Shown here: positions 13,675 through 25,176 of the stretch, piece by piece
How the letters are laid out: every line of letters starts with the position of its first letter
Numbering within the stretch: the stretch's first letter is position 1
Assembly (NCBI GenBank): GCA_005656395.1
Contig: SRSI01000009.1
Location: 868,001-932,000 of the forward strand
Direction of reading: 5' to 3'
Source: Strongyloides papillosus
Taxonomy: Eukaryota; Nematoda; Chromadorea; Rhabditida; Strongyloididae
Length of the DNA: 64,000 nt
Program-made: the position numbers and the translations under genes
The notes under the pieces: generated by a model
What the model was told of the DNA's origin: nothing
The model's input: the letters and a program-made list of their open reading frames with translations, nothing else
Databases searched by the model: none

Positions 13675-14204
13675 TGATGAATTATTATAAGTAGAAAAAA
13701 AAATAATATTAAATATTATTAAACATCAATAAATTAAACTTTTTTTTATTACTTCCAAAGCAGCCGTTAAATATATATTATTATGAACTATACAAATCCA
13801 ACATTAAAAGTACATCAGTAAAGAAAATAGAAGCGAAAGTATTAAAGAAATAACTTAGAGTTAATAATAGAAGAAAGCTAAAATGTGATACATATATATA
13901 TTTTTTTATCTAAAAATGCTATAAATTATTATTAAATGGAGAATTATGCGATGTAAGAATATATATACATAATAATCTCTACTTATATACACATAAACAA
14001 AACTCCTCACCACCTTTAGATTAAATATCTTCTAAGTTAGTGTTAATTATTTCATGTTAATGCATTTAGGTATGTATACAAAGATTTAGTAATTTCTCAC
14101 TAAATATATATGTTTCATAATAATACCTCTGCATATCTATTTATTTATTGTATTAAGTATATAAAGTAAAATAAAATTTAAACTTAATTAACTTAAAAGT
14201 AATT
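13675..14204. other. Intergenic: scd-2 promoter side and carboxypeptidase 3' side
   Basis: AT-rich spacer between two minus-strand genes. It contains short TA-rich runs (13888-13905, 13960-13972). No coding frame seen. Confidence 0.5.
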
Positions 14205-15575
14205 TTAAAATATATTTCCCTTATTAATTAAAGTAGATACCATCTTAATTGTTGCTATTGGTGCGTCATATGCTACCATATGTCCAGCTTTCATGATATA
14301 CCAAAGTTGAAAATTGGAATATTTTTTAGAAAAACCTGCAGTTTGTTGAGAATTTTTAAGTGAATATGGAACTTTTGGTGTACTATAAAAATTTAACATT
14401 CCCTTCCAGGTTAATCTTTCCAACCATTTATTTACTCCTAATGTATCACAAATTAAATCCAATTGCCCATTATATACCGTTACATTAACATTATTTAATA
14501 ATAAATAATCTACAGTTGCATAATTTGGTTTCATAAAATCGCCACTTTGGTAATCGAATACTGCATTACTTTGTCCTCCAAATTGAACTGATGATGGAAT
14601 TATACCAAATTTTTTTCTAGCTATTGTATTCATAAAATCAGATAATGCGTCATTTTGGAGTGGTGAAACATAATGGCTGTATAATTTTTTAATTGGAGTA
14701 TCCAATAAATTTTTTTTGATGGCTGTAGACCAATCATCTGTTCCAGAAGTTTTTAATATATTATACCATGAGACATCATTTGTTAATTCACTTATAAGAT
14801 TTTCCATATCACCCCAACAGTTTGTGGCATCAGAATATTTTCCATTATCAACCAATTTTTGGCAGTTAGCTGCTTGTTCATTTGCTAAAGCTAAGTCCCT
14901 GTCATCAAGAAAAGATAATGAGTAAAGATATTGTGGCCATGTATTGACAAAGTCCATTGCGCTTATCCAGGAATCACCCAATGCGACTCCGGAGAATTGA
15001 ACATTTATCTCACTACTTCTAATTGCGTTAAAGAGATATCTTGAAAATTCAGCAGCCATCTTACCACCATATGATTCACAGAAAATGTAGAATGGTCTTT
15101 TTTTATACTCTGGATGTTGATTATTAAAGAAATCTTTGGCCCAACTTAATAAATCAGCAGAAATTTCAGCTACATTTTTTGTAAATTTAGTATTGTCATC
15201 AACATATGAAAAACCGGCACCAACGGGATTATCAACAAATACAAGATCAGCGAGTTGTAGCCATGTATGATTTCTATCATTTCCATTTAAATCTTTTGGG
15301 CCTAATTCTTCAAGATTACCAAATCCTGTTGATGAGGCACCTGGACCACCTTGTAACCATAAAATTAAAGGTCTATTTGCATCAGCTGTGGTATTTTCTC
15401 TTGCATATAACCACCAAAAAGTATGAGCACCATCTCTAATATCAGTGTATCCCCAGTCTTCAAAGTATTTAATAACTCCAGATAGAGTGTTGACAGTGTC
15501 TGATGATTTGAAACTATTAATAGATAGAATAGGAACAATAAAAAATATGATTAAAAACCGAAAAGTAATCATCAT
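14205..15575 (-). CDS. Serine carboxypeptidase, S10 family, SCPEP1 type
   Basis: Lysosomal or secreted exopeptidase removing C-terminal residues. Single exon, 456 residues, with an N-terminal signal peptide (MMITFRFLIIFFIVPILSIN). Family blocks in order: LILWLQGGPGASSTGFGNLEE (oxyanion hole), LVFVDNPVGAGFSYV, the nucleophile elbow ESYGGKMAAEF (Ser about 168), GVALGDSWISAMDF, NVTVYNGQLDLICDT (catalytic Asp about 373) and KAGHMVAYDAP (His about 432). The triad is complete. The ESYGGKMAA and YNGQLDLI.DT blocks are those of retinoid-inducible serine carboxypeptidase (SCPEP1) rather than cathepsin A. The residue before ESYGG is Cys instead of the more general Gly, as expected for this branch where that position varies. 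Length is typical. Confidence 0.95.
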   Translation of the reverse strand: MMITFRFLIIFFIVPILSINSFKSSDTVNTLSGVIKYFEDWGYTDIRDGAHTFWWLYARENTTADANRPLILWLQGGPGASSTGFGNLEELGPKDLNGNDRNHTWLQLADLVFVDNPVGAGFSYVDDNTKFTKNVAEISADLLSWAKDFFNNQHPEYKKRPFYIFCESYGGKMAAEFSRYLFNAIRSSEINVQFSGVALGDSWISAMDFVNTWPQYLYSLSFLDDRDLALANEQAANCQKLVDNGKYSDATNCWGDMENLISELTNDVSWYNILKTSGTDDWSTAIKKNLLDTPIKKLYSHYVSPLQNDALSDFMNTIARKKFGIIPSSVQFGGQSNAVFDYQSGDFMKPNYATVDYLLLNNVNVTVYNGQLDLICDTLGVNKWLERLTWKGMLNFYSTPKVPYSLKNSQQTAGFSKKYSNFQLWYIMKAGHMVAYDAPIATIKMVSTLINKGNIF

Positions 15576-16870
15576 CTAAAAATAATTATTATTATCATAA
15601 AAATATGTTCAACAAAACAAGATGCATTATAATGCAATCTATAGGTAATCAAAATATGTTGTCATGTCAATCATCGATAATATTATCTAATCTAATCATT
15701 TAACTAACATTCTTTGACCTAAAGTATAATAGGCTAATTAATTTTAAGTATATTTCGTATGCTTACATACATTTTAATGAAATGTTGAAAAAATATAGAC
15801 AAAAAAATATTTGTTTAATTTATAATTCTTTAAACCAGAAAATAAATTTATTATCTTTTCAGTGTAAAAATATATTTTTATTAAGATCTTAGCTGTAAAT
15901 TAGATAAAGTTACTATTGATAAATGCTTTTCCGTTTCTCATAATCATTTTACATTGCAATAAATTTTCTACAAATTTTAGATAGATAAATTTATTACAGT
16001 GTATAAAAGGAAAAGTGAACTTAGTTTTTCTAGAATGTCATTAGGATACAAAAAAAATTTATAAATGATTTATTTTTCTGCACCAAAAATCTTATTTCTG
16101 TTGTTAAAACATTTTAAAACATAAATATTAAAGTTTAATTTTTTTTAAAAACAACATTATTTCATTAATACATTATTTTTGTTTTTTTTTTCGTATTTTT
16201 CTTTCATATTTACAAAAAAAAAATTATTTAGAAGTGTGACATTTTTTACAATTAAACTACTTATATTTACATATATCAAGTCTGTTAAAATTTATTTAAA
16301 AGAATAGAATAAAAAATTACTACCTAATTAAATGGAAAATTTTGTAGAAAAGGATACAATGTATTGAAATGAAGAGTAAATTTATTTTATATGAATGATA
16401 CAAAGTTTATATCAAAATAATACTTGATAAGAATTAAAAATATTTTATACATTTTGACTTTCTTTGAAATTATACATGTTTTAATACCAATGAATAGTAT
16501 TAATAACCATAAAATTAAAGTTAGTATAATAAATGTAAAACACTACTACAAAGTTGTTGCCTCCCTGTTACATACCTAGAATATATCTAGAATGTCATTA
16601 GACACATAAAATTTTTATTTCTTAATAAAAGCATTCTTGAGATGGAAAGATAATACAATCAAGAGGCTTAATTAATGTCAAAAAAAGCAAGCTGTCAATC
16701 GTTGTTTTTATTTTTTTAACCGATGGATACAAAAAAAAGTAAATAATGATTTAGAAGAATTCTAAATTCACTCATAATTAAACGTATATGAAAAAAATAG
16801 TTTGATTTATTATATTAGGAGTTTGTTTTAATTAATTAACAAATTAATTATTACGATAGAGAAATATATC
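15576..16870. other. Divergent intergenic region
   Basis: Lies between the carboxypeptidase start (minus) and the small membrane protein start (plus), so it should hold both promoters. AT-rich throughout with several T and A tracts. No coding frame or RNA gene recognised. Confidence 0.5.
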
Positions 16871-17343
16871 ATGGATAGATTATTATTAACTGGTATAATA
16901 ATTATAACTATTATTTTGGGTTTGTTGGCAGGTGTAGTAGTTGGATATTGTGTTATTCATATAAAAAAATTTTGGTTAAATAGAAAATACAAAAAGTAAG
17001 TAACATAAAAAAAATAAATAAATAAAAGGTAATTAATTATAATTTTTTTTCTTTTTCTAGATCAGTATTACCTTATTATGGTTTGCCATGTTCAATAAAA
17101 TTACAGGATAAAGATATTATTGAATTAGAAATGTTACCAGATAATTATTTCTCATTCGGTAGAATGTCAGAGTCATGGCAATTTACGTATGACGATGAGG
17201 AAGATGATGATGATGAAAAAAATTTATTTAGTACAAATTATAGAATTACTAAAGAATCATCAGCTGGTATTGAAAAAAAGGAAAACGTTATGAATCAAGA
17301 GAAATGGATAGGTGATTCCAAATCTGGTCAATCATTTTTGTAA
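16871..17343 (+). CDS. Small single-pass membrane protein, 135 aa, 2 exons
   Basis: Unrecognised. Exon 1 (16871-16995) encodes a hydrophobic segment (LLLTGIIIITIILGLLAG, then VVVGYCVIHI) followed by a basic stretch (KKFWLNRKYKK), so the C-terminal part is expected in the cytosol with the helix as a signal anchor. The donor GTAAGT at 16996 and acceptor TTTTTCTAG before 17061 join the frame in phase 2. Exon 2 encodes LPYYGLPCSIKLQDKDIIEL, an acidic run (DDEEDDDDE) and a polar tail. No known domain was seen. The intron position, in-frame junction and coding bias support a real gene. It lies about 480 bp upstream of the DM-domain gene on the same strand. Confidence 0.75.
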
Positions 17344-17826
17344 AAAATGTCAATCATGAAATATGTTTAGATATTTGTAAAAAGTTGTTAAAAAGAAGAA
17401 ACGACACCTACTGATATATAATTTACAATTCTTTTTTCATACATACGTAAAATCTAATATCTTATCATTAAAACAATCATAAATGACATAAGCCATTTTT
17501 GACTATTTAATAAACCATTTTCTTATTTTGATATTTTATATACAATCTTATCACATAGGTATTTTTTCATCTTACAATTTTGTCAACTGGTGTATTATTA
17601 TTTTGTATTTATATATTTATGTACATATAAATATATTAATTACCGTTAAAAAGATCTCTTTTACCTATCTTCATTAATAAATAGAGATAATTTAGATGAA
17701 ATATCTATTTAAAATCATGTATATGCCATTAATTTGTTCCATTTTCATTATTAATAAATTTTTTTAATAATATTATAAAAATAATTTGATTTTCATTTAT
17801 TTTTATAATTTAATTATATTTTTAAG
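17344..17826. other. Short intergenic gap upstream of the DM-domain gene
   Basis: AT-rich; would hold the 3' UTR of the membrane protein gene and the promoter or trans-splice site of the DM gene (TTTTTAAG just before ATG 17827). No canonical TRA-1/GLI site (TGGGTGGTC) was noticed. Confidence 0.45.
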
Positions 17827-18577
17827 ATGGTTAATAAGGGTCAAAATAATGAAGAATGTAAAAAAGTCCTTGCTATAACAAAACGTATTCCTAAAGATGT
17901 CAAAAGACATTGTGGTGTTTGCAGACAGCATGGATTAATATTCGAAACGAGAGGACATCTCTGTGAATTTAAAAATTGTTCCTGTGATAAGGTAATTGAC
18001 ATGATAATGTTTTTTTTTCCTGATTTTTTTATTTCAAGTATTACAATATTTTTTTTAGTGTAAACTCATTAAATTAAGAAGAGACATTATGTCAACACAA
18101 ATAAAAATAAGGAGAGCACAAGATAAGAGATTTCAACGAACTAATGATCCTGAAAAAGCTGATATTATAATTGATGATATTGATGATGGAAAAAAGAAGG
18201 GGAAAAAGAAAAACACATGTTATTTTTGTCAAAAATGTAAAAATCATAGTAAAATTGTTTGGAAAAAAGATCATAAAAAAAATTGTCCATATAATTCATG
18301 CACATGTGAATCCTGTGAATTAATTGAGACACGCCGTAAACTTGATCAAGAAATAAAAATAAAAATCAACAATAAAAAAAGAGAAATGGAGACTGTTATA
18401 ATGTTTGGAGGTAATGAAAATATTTATATGAAAAATGAGAACGTCACTTCAAATATTGTTTCGCAATACCCATTAACAAATAATCATGTAGAAGAGGTGC
18501 TTTTTCACAATTATTTTGCTGCCTTAAATAATTTTAATATACTCCTGACTAAATATGGTCAAAATTTTAGCATGTGA
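17827..18577 (+). CDS. Two-DM-domain transcription factor (MAB-3/DMD-3 type)
   Basis: Doublesex/MAB-3 family zinc-binding DNA-binding protein; in nematodes the two-DM members MAB-3 and DMD-3 drive male differentiation. Exon 1 is 17827-17991, exon 2 is 18059-18577; donor AAG/GTAATT, acceptor TTTTTAG, phase 0, 227 residues. DM1 is RHCGVCRQHGLIFETRGHLC followed by EFKNCSCDKC, split by the intron right before the last Cys. DM2 is CQKCKNHSKIVWKKDHKKNC followed by PYNSCTCESC, a full match to C-x2-C-x2-H-x8-H-x3-C-x4-C-x-C-x2-C. In DM1 the second His and following Cys are separated by one residue instead of three. Each is followed by a basic recognition helix (RRDIMSTQIKIRRAQDKR; RRKLDQEIKIK). The tail is uncharacterised. 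MAB-3 and DMD-3 cannot be told apart by eye. Confidence 0.88.
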
Positions 18578-20263
18578 AAAAGACAAATATCAATTATACC
18601 GGTAATTGTTTTTTCCATAAAACTTTATCTTGTTCCTCATCATACTTTTTATTAAGGTTACCGCTTAGGTCAATTAATGCCATAGCGGTAAATGTTCCTT
18701 TTTCTTTGCGTAATCTTAACTAATTACCACATTATATCTCTTACACCGGTATTAGATAAAATGGTTTTTTTATTCTGTTAAATGAAAACTTTTGCTTTTG
18801 TCTTTTTTTATAGAATATCTATGACCTGTTATAGGAAGATCAAAAGAAGTTTTTTTTAAATGACAGTTTATTTGTTAATCTTTTAAATTTTTAATAAAAT
18901 GATATTAGTAATTCATCAATCAATTTCTTTATCTTGTAAACATGTATAATATATAATAAAGTTATTTATATTGAATTTATATTAATTTAAACAATACAAA
19001 TAATCTTCCATCTGTCGACATACACATAAATAAATTCATTTTCATTAACACAAATCATGTTACATTTACAGTTAGCTTTTTTTCATATCATAGAGTGTCA
19101 ACGTAATAACTTTTTGAATAAACAATTACCTCTTTAAAAGTAGTTTTGTAGGATAATTTTATAGAAAATTATGATGAAGGAGTTAATTATTTTATAGATA
19201 TGAATGATATAATCTTAAAATAAAAACAATGGTTAACCTTTTTTATACCTTACTTTAATATAATCAAAAAATCTTGACAGTTAATTATGATGTAATGAAG
19301 TATAATCTCCAGCTTCAACTCTAAATTTTTTAGTTAACGTTAATTTGAAGAGAAAGAAATTATCAAATAAACATCTGTTAATATGCATGTTATAAGTGAG
19401 AAAAGAAATGCTTTTATTATATTTGAAATGATAAATGTACTTGTTGAAGAGATAACATTTTAACATGTCAACTACTGTAATGGAAGGTTAATTAAATTTA
19501 TAGACATCATTTTATTTTACCTTTTTATCTTGACATTTAACAAAACTATCATTAATCTTGGGAGATGATGTTAAAAGGTATATATAGATCAAAACAAATA
19601 TTTATATATTATAAAAGGCTTTGTGTAGTATTATACACTTTCTTTTAATATTATAGTATATTAAAAAAGATTTTATTTTGTCTAGTTTCGGCACACCAAA
19701 AAATTTCACACGGTATGTAATTTTCGGAAAAATATAAAGTAAGATTGTTTATCAAAAGAGTAAACTTATTAGACAGATTATTTTTTTCTTATGTAATTAA
19801 AAAGTGTTATATTAATAATTTAAATGTTTATTTTTTAGATTATTTGAAAGTCAAATATGTTAGGACGCATTGATGTAGAAAATAAGGATAAAATTTCATA
19901 AAGGATTTAGAGTTTATGAGTAAGTTAAGGGTTGTACATAATTCTTTTATTTATGGAACATTAATATTTTTTAATGATGTATTAATTTAACCATAAAATT
20001 TAAATAAGGCCACATCCTTAATATAGTATAAATTTAATTTTTTATTATTAATCATAAAATATTACTGATAAATGCTCAGTACAATATTATTCTCACCCCC
20101 ACCCAATAATAATTGCAACTCCATATTTATTTACAGTAACTTTGATCAACCCGCTTCATTATGCAACAAGTCACTTGGAGGCGTAACTTTTTTTGTAAAG
20201 ACTTCATTATATATAAAACTACTTACTTCATGAAAAGATCATCAAATTATATATCTTAATATA
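18578..20263. other. Intergenic: DM gene 3' side and lin-32 upstream region
   Basis: 1.7 kb without a supported gene. The first 180 bp hold an inverted repeat (separate entry) and repeated CCGGTA-containing words. The rest is AT-rich and is the likely control region of lin-32. The 61-codon minus frame at 19281-19466 has no protein features. Confidence 0.5.
18658..18691. repeat. Inverted repeat 80 bp after the DM gene
   Basis: Perfect 8-bp arms, ttaccgct (18658-18665) and agcggtaa (18684-18691), around an 18-nt loop. It lies in the probable 3' UTR of the DM-domain gene and could form a hairpin. These arms are GC-richer than the surroundings. Confidence 0.4.
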
Positions 20264-20939
20264 ATGACTTCTACCCAAACCACATGGCCATATAATTATT
20301 CAAATGCTAATATGCTACCAAGTCCTAGTAATGCTAATTTTAATGGTATCAGTCCAAATTACCCAATGTTAGGTTTGCTTCCTGATTATGGTGGTTCAAG
20401 TAATTCCAGCAATTCGTATAATAACTATCACAAGATTACTCCTAATTTTAATCAAAATATATATGGAATGTATGGGAATTTTAACAGTGCTCAAAATAGT
20501 CCAATATTTCCATTATCTTGTAATGAGTACAAGCAAAATAAAAGCAGCGATGGTTATGAGTATACAAATAATAGCTCATCGTAAGTATTTTTTTTATCAT
20601 TTTTAATTAATTAAAATTATTTAATTTTGTTATTTTAGGGATGAATATGGTGTTTCATCAAAATCATCAAAAAGTGGATCACGTCGCTACAAAACGCCAT
20701 CACCTCAAATTCTTCGTCATCGTCGTCAGGCTGCAAATGCCCGTGAACGTAGAAGAATGAATAATTTAAATACTGCATTTGAAAAATTAAGAACTGTACT
20801 CCCAGAAATGGATAGTGGAAGACGATTAAGTAAGTATGAAACGCTTCAAATGGCACAACATTATATATATTGTTTAATTGAATTGTTACATCAAACAGAA
20901 AATGATAATGATATTACTGTAAAAAAAGAAGAAAAATGA
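20264..20939 (+). CDS. lin-32: Atonal-family proneural bHLH factor (LIN-32 orthologue)
   Basis: Proneural transcription factor that specifies sensory neurons. Exon 1 (20264-20580) encodes an Asn/Ser/Pro/Tyr-rich low-complexity region. Exon 2 (20639-20939) encodes a basic linker and the bHLH domain. The intron is 58 nt (GTAAGT...TATTTTAG, phase 2); the product has 205 residues. Basic region: [17 protein letters not shown]. Helix 1: [15 protein letters not shown]. Loop and helix 2: [28 protein letters not shown] and the [16 protein letters not shown] helix 2 are the signature of the Atonal/ATOH group, and LPEMDSG...LSK.ETLQMAQ.YI matches what is known of C. elegans LIN-32 better than NGN or NeuroD. 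The domain is C-terminal with a short charged tail, as in LIN-32. The partner would be an E/Daughterless protein (HLH-2). Confidence 0.88.
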
Positions 20940-22122
20940 CAGTAAAATAATTTATTTATTTATTATATTTATTAAAATTATAACGGTTAACATTATATTT
21001 TGAAATTGTACATCTCATACTCATTAATTTTCTATCCATAAAATAAACAAAAAAATATTTTAAATTATTTGATTATCCTTCACAATTATTTAATTGTCAA
21101 CAACAGATCTCATCTATTAATAAGATAAAAACATCTCAATTACATTTTGAATTTTAAATATAGTATTATTCTCCATAAACGTGACTAGTATCAAGTACTT
21201 CTGTCACCAGCTGTTATACATGTGTTAGATTGGAAATCTTCAAATTCCCTAATATTATCTATTTCCTCTATTCTCTCCTTTATCCCTAATATTGAGATTT
21301 TATTTTAAACATTTAAACATTAATTTTAAAATATATTTACTTTGTTACCTTTTTTTTATTAGTGCATATAATTTTATTTAATGTACTGGAAAGTTGTTAA
21401 AAAAATTAGAACAATATATATATTTCTGTATATAGATATTTTTTATACTAAATTTTATTCTATCTCCTTATTTCCAACTGGTAAAATAAAATTAATATAA
21501 AGTATAAAATTTAAGATTTTTGAATTAGATAATGTCATTTAATGATACACTTATTTTATAGTTTTTATTTAAAGTTATAAGTAAAATGACATTTAAAATT
21601 TATTGTATTACTATCTTTAAACATCTCTTTAATCTTTCTATCGAAATAGTAATTATTTACACTAAAAAAATAAAAGTTTTCACATCTTACGGCAAAAAAT
21701 CAAAAAAAAGTTGCATCATAATAACGGGTATGGTGAATTTCAAAACATCTGTAAGCAACTAGTAATTAAAGGAGGTTATGACCGGCTAAGGAAAGTTAAA
21801 ATATTTCATTTTTATTATGCTATCGGTATGCCTTTTAAGGAAAGTTAACAAAGTAGAAAGTTAATTTTTTGCGCAATATTGTAGGTAATTAATATGTATT
21901 GTTATGCAATATGTAAGTAACGGCATTGTTTGATGAAGTCTACCACAATTAACGAAAAACATAAACAGGTGGTAATTGAAAGATTAATTAAGGTTATATA
22001 AAAGTTTAATCAGAGAGATAAAAAAAATTGCAAAATCACATAAAGGTCTTTTGAATGGAATAGTTGTGTTAAAATATGTACAAACATTAGAAAACTTTTT
22101 TAAATTATATTTTTTTTTAAAT
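20940..22122. other. Intergenic: lin-32 3' side and WD40 gene upstream region
   Basis: AT-rich. From about 21720 to 22010 it is more complex, with the word aaggaaagttaa present twice (about 21788 and 21839) and ATGCAATAT-type sequence, likely promoter of the WD40 gene. An acceptor-like ACATTAG at about 22090 precedes ATG 22123. Confidence 0.45.
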
Positions 22123-23157
22123 ATGCAACCTGATTATATTTTTTATGGCATTAATGGTGGTCCTACAGCTTTGCATCAACTACCTCAACCTAATATTAAC
22201 TTATTTTGGCTTGTTGGATCAGGAAAAGGTATTGTATACCTATTATCTACTAAATTAAGGCAGAATTTGGGTGTTATTTATGATGGGAATTTGAAAAATG
22301 ATAAAACAGAAATTTGTTCAATTAATGAACTTTCAGCATCTTTAATACAATCAAGTGATAACGAATTTTTATACGATGTTTGGATTCACCAGCGATCATA
22401 TGGCTTGATAAATGTGGAATTAACAATTTCCGGATCAACAGAAACATCTTTTACATTTAAAGATGTAGAAAAAAAGCATATCAATGTAAAATGTTTTGGA
22501 TTTTTAAAATTTCTGCCATTAAAAAATAACATTTTTGCAATAGACCATCTTGATAATATATGTATAATAAATACAATGAAAGATATAAATTGTGAAGATG
22601 GTACAATAATTAATTTAAATAGGGATAAATATGGTATCCCCCTAGTAATGAAGAATATTAATAAAAATTTTTTTGTTATTGGTACAGATGGTGGATATAT
22701 ACTTTTTGTTGATACTACAATAAATGAAATTGTATTTGTTATGAGGCAGGAAAAAGTATTGCCAATATTTGGTATGGATGTATTTGATAATAAAATTATC
22801 GTTGGAACAAGAAGTCAAAAGTTTTGGATTGGTAATATTGATGAAATAATAAATAATATTACATCAAATGAAATAACTTACTCTACAACACCATCTCAAA
22901 TTCCATCAAAATTGACAAATTTAATAATTGAACCTAATAATGGGAAATTTTTTGTTGTTACTTGTACAGATGGAAGATTTTTCTTTTGTAAACAATCTAA
23001 AAATAACCAGCAAATTGTTAAAACATTAAAAGAAATTAATTATAGTACTTCAACGATATCTTCAATATCGTGGGAGAATCACGCCAATACAAGTACTTTT
23101 AATTTGTTAGTTGGTTTAAGAGATGAATCAAAACTTTGTTATTGGAAATTTTCTTAA
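22123..23157 (+). CDS. WD40 beta-propeller protein, GNB1L/Asa1-like
   Basis: Likely homologue of GNB1L (Asa1 in yeast), a WD40 co-factor of the TTT/ASTRA system that matures PIKK kinases; the role is inferred. Start chosen at ATG 22123 (MQPDYIFYGINGGPTALHQL) because an acceptor-like AG precedes it; the frame is open back to ATG 22051. The product has 344 residues in a single exon. Degenerate WD repeats are visible: LFWLVGSGKGIVYLLSTKL, YGIPLVMKNINKNFFVIGTDGG (in sequence, the GxxDGxV-type repeat), IFGMDVFDNKIIVGTRSQKF, and C-terminal LLVGLRDESKLCYWKFS, which parallels the end of GNB1L (aGSkDqrislWsl). The block order G.P......L..G..DG....D fits GNB1L. Divergence is strong, so an unrelated WD40 family is possible. 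Confidence 0.62.
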   Translation: MQPDYIFYGINGGPTALHQLPQPNINLFWLVGSGKGIVYLLSTKLRQNLGVIYDGNLKNDKTEICSINELSASLIQSSDNEFLYDVWIHQRSYGLINVELTISGSTETSFTFKDVEKKHINVKCFGFLKFLPLKNNIFAIDHLDNICIINTMKDINCEDGTIINLNRDKYGIPLVMKNINKNFFVIGTDGGYILFVDTTINEIVFVMRQEKVLPIFGMDVFDNKIIVGTRSQKFWIGNIDEIINNITSNEITYSTTPSQIPSKLTNLIIEPNNGKFFVVTCTDGRFFFCKQSKNNQQIVKTLKEINYSTSTISSISWENHANTSTFNLLVGLRDESKLCYWKFS

Positions 23158-25176
23158 GTTTATTGTTATTACGTGTAGATTATAAAATTTCCAAAGTGTG
23201 TTTTTTTTCTGATAAATATTTTTAAGTGTAATTTAAAGTGTGACAAAAGATATGAATTATTAATATAATGCTTTGCCATCCACTTTTTAATTTTACAGTT
23301 ACAGTGGAGAAATTAAATTTATTTATAAATAAGATACACAAAGAATATATTAAGTATAAATTTTTTTATTGTTATGCAAGTACAAAATGTTTTTTAATAA
23401 TTTTGAATTAAACTATTTTTTTCTGTGAAAAAGTAAATTAACTAAAAATGGTGTAAAAATTTATAGAATAAATGTAAATAAAGAAGTTAGATTATAAAAT
23501 TTCTATTGCTTGTAAATTTTTATTAAACTGTCTTTAGATTGGTTGCAAAATTGGTAATATAAGAATTTTCATAACACTGAAGGAATAATTATAACCAATT
23601 TTAAAATCTTCAAAAAATATGGCTGTTTGTAAACAATCATTATGCTTTATAAGATAATGATGACAATCCTTGTTATATAAGAATAAAAAAATAAACTTAC
23701 CTCTCTATTGTTATAAACCTCCAACAAAACGAGAGGGTAAGTTTTAAATTTTTGAATTCTACAATTTTTGTTTAATTTTTTCCTACTTATCAATAAAATT
23801 TCCAAACAATGGCGTTAACAATTTTTCTCAGAAATATTTTTAATTATTTATTTCAAATATTTTTTAAACTTAATTTAATATAATGAACTAATAATATTTA
23901 TTAATTGTTAAAAAAAAGTTATTTAATAAGATTTCATTTTAAACTATTGTTATTTATGAACGAAGAAATAAGATGTGGAATTAAATAGTTCAAATTGTTT
24001 TCGTTATATCTTATTTTTTATTAAAACAATAAAAAGATAAAATATTTAAATTTTGTCATCAAATGTTCTTAAGATTTTAAACTTCTAAAATGATGTTTGT
24101 ACCTTTCTAGAAATCACTTCATTTATTATTTTTTTTAAGAAAAAATGTATTAAATTACTATATAAATAATGGTGTGTAGAATAGATAACATATTTTTTTA
24201 AACAACAAAGTTACTTATTGCTAATAAAGTTTTATTATTTTACCTTTTTCAAATTATAGAAAAAAATATGTAGTAATTGACAACTTCTTAGCCAAGAAAT
24301 ATTTATTTTTCATCAGTACTTTTATTTTTACATTCTTTAGAAGATATTACTTTTGAATATTCTTATAGAATTAAATAGTAAAAATAAAACAAAATAAATT
24401 GTTCATTGACATTGATAAAGAAAATCATCTAATGGCAAAGTGGCCATAAATTATTCCATAATCATTTAATTGAATAGGATAGATACTTAATATATTTTTT
24501 ATTTTTCAATCTAAAAAATTTTATTCTATAAATATAGTTCCTATTTACATCCCACAACTCCACTTTAAATATTTCTATTTATAAATATATAGTAATAAAT
24601 AAAAAAATTAGAAATTTTATTATAAGTGTATAACTAAAAAAACTAATCATGATATTTTCTATTTCTTCTCCCTAAATATTGATACCTTGTATAATCTTTC
24701 ATCTTTGATCCCTTCTATAATTGTAAATTTTTTTTAACTAAAAATAAAAAAAAATGACAATTTCACTACAACTGTACTTGAAGGTAGAGTAAACTTAAAT
24801 ATTTTTCTTGTACACTGCAAATATTTTTTTAGTTTTTTTAACCATATATTCTTGTTTAAGAAAACATTTATAATTAAACCATTTATATTTTTTTGATTAA
24901 AAATTTTTTTGCTCTTATATTTTATAATTAAAAGTATAAAAAACATTTAAGAGTTTTCTTTATTTTTTTAAAGGTATTTTTCACATTTTTATTTATCTAT
25001 TTAAAAAATACAAATATGCATAAAATATGCTGTAATATAAATATATTCTTTAGTCATTTCTGATAATATTAAGTTGTGATAAATAAACTTTTATATTTAA
25101 TTTAATCTTTAAAAAATATTTATTATTAGAATATTGTATTATTTAAGAGCTTATAAAATTAAACACTGTACATTGA
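23158..25176. other. Convergent intergenic region
   Basis: 2 kb between the 3' ends of the WD40 gene (plus) and the C3-like gene (minus). Very AT-rich with long T and A tracts. A small frame at 24734-24946 (minus) is low-complexity and not called. No RNA gene recognised. Confidence 0.5.

Noticed and set aside
19281..19466. 61-codon minus-strand frame upstream of lin-32
   Set aside because: No domain or splice context; chance frame.
24734..24946. 70-codon minus-strand frame
   Set aside because: Low-complexity Lys/Ile/Phe/Asn translation of spacer; no supporting feature.
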